NCBI GenBank assembly: GCA_016218805.1
Contig: JACRCW010000088.1
Location: forward strand, 1-33,293
Length of the DNA stretch: 33,293 nucleotides
Reading direction: 5' to 3'
From: Deltaproteobacteria bacterium
Lineage (GTDB): Bacteria; Myxococcota; JACRCW01
The first letter of the stretch is position 1. Every line of letters starts with the position of its first letter. A model generated the notes under the pieces. It was given only the letters and a program-made list of their open reading frames with translations, ran no database searches and was not told the origin of the DNA. Below are positions 32,768-33,293 of the stretch, piece by piece. Position numbers and translations under genes: made by a program.

Positions 32768-33293
32768 GTCCTGGGCCTCACAGGAGGGCCTCCAGATTCG
32801 ACTCCTCACGCCGTAGACTGTGCCCCGCGCGGCGGCTTCCGGCAACCGGCTCCCCCGGCTGGTCTTCGGTAGGCTGCAAGGTGCCAGGCGGATGCCGGAG
32901 GCCGCCGTGAGGGAACGCAACGAGCTCCGTGCAGCAGGTGGCTGTCGCCGTCAGGGACGGACCCTGCCGTGGTGCGCCCGGAGTGACCAAACCGCATGAT
33001 GCGGTGCGGCGGCGGAACCGCTCCAGGGAGCACGCCACGGGGCGTGTGGTTGAACCCAGCACCGCACCCGTGCGGACGCGGCTGGGGCGCATGCTTGGCT
33101 TCTCACGGCTGAATGGGCAGCTTGCCGCTTGATTGCACCGACCCCGGGAAATAAATGGCTCTCCTGCACTCCGAGTGGGTCTGATTGCATTGAATTCACC
33201 AGCGTTTCGTTGGCTGTGGCGGGCAAGACCCACCGGGCTTGACATAGGCAGCGCGATGACGGCCTCGACGCCCGTACTCCGGGCAGCGGCGCT
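32768..33293. other. Right-end region with no supported gene
   Basis: Six short reading frames cover this stretch on both strands, but none shows a ribosome-binding site with a protein-like sequence. An ATG at 33256 preceded by TTGACA (33239-33244) runs open to the window edge (MTASTPVLRAAA), so a gene may begin there; 38 bp is too little to judge. Confidence 0.5.

Noticed and set aside
32778..33245. 155-codon minus-strand ORF at the right end
   Set aside because: No ribosome-binding site, no recognisable domain and composition unlike the genes of this window.

Overview
This is a very GC-rich bacterial window. The tightly packed genes, GTG/TTG start options, a CarA/CarH-like MerR protein, large TPR membrane proteins and an OmcA/MtrC-family decaheme cytochrome together suggest a Myxococcota (former deltaproteobacterial) chromosome. 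That assignment is inferred from gene style, not from a marker gene. No rRNA, tRNA, CRISPR array, insertion sequence or phage module is visible.

Layout. 1-430 holds about 2.4 copies of a 165-bp repeat with GC hairpins. 433-5278 (minus) carries an O-antigen-ligase/TPR protein, a DegT-type sugar aminotransferase and a SEC-C protein. 5279-5715 contains a palindromic intergenic element. 5716-6543 (minus) is a Uma2/DUF820 protein with a heptad-repeat tail. 6692-9238 (plus) is a SWIM-SNF2 helicase with a HEPN-like tail. 9258-10982 (minus) is an ABC exporter, 11048-11587 (plus) a GNAT acetyltransferase and 11508-12368 (minus) a MerR regulator with a degenerate B12-type domain. 12528-13424 (plus) is a predicted outer-membrane protein. 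13428-17043 (minus) is the elongasome pair mrdA-rodA (PBP2 and RodA). 17300-20586 (plus) is a four-gene nucleotide-sugar operon: RmlC, an SDR, RmlD and a putative glycosyltransferase. 20594-23505 (minus) holds a membrane protein, a small lipoprotein that looks frameshifted, and a large Ala-rich protein with a possible pseudokinase tail. 23912-24883 (minus) is an exported lipase resembling Candida antarctica lipase B. 24953-26908 (minus) is a TMTC-like GT-C membrane protein with TPRs. 27163-30849 (plus) is a 1228-residue decaheme cytochrome lipoprotein. 31391-32767 (minus) is a beta-propeller-like lipoprotein. The last 500 bp holds no convincing gene.

The most striking object is the decaheme cytochrome. 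Its lipidated cysteine is followed at once by 36 uninterrupted Gly-X-Y collagen triplets, then two pentaheme clusters separated by a very large insertion. Sixteen of the triplets are G-X-T, the kind glycosylated in some bacterial collagen-like proteins, and the divergent neighbour is a GT-C/TMTC-like protein. A collagen-stalked, possibly trimeric and glycosylated surface electron conduit is a testable hypothesis. Other themes are envelope polysaccharide (ligase, aminotransferase, RmlC/D operon) and cell-wall elongation (PBP2/RodA).
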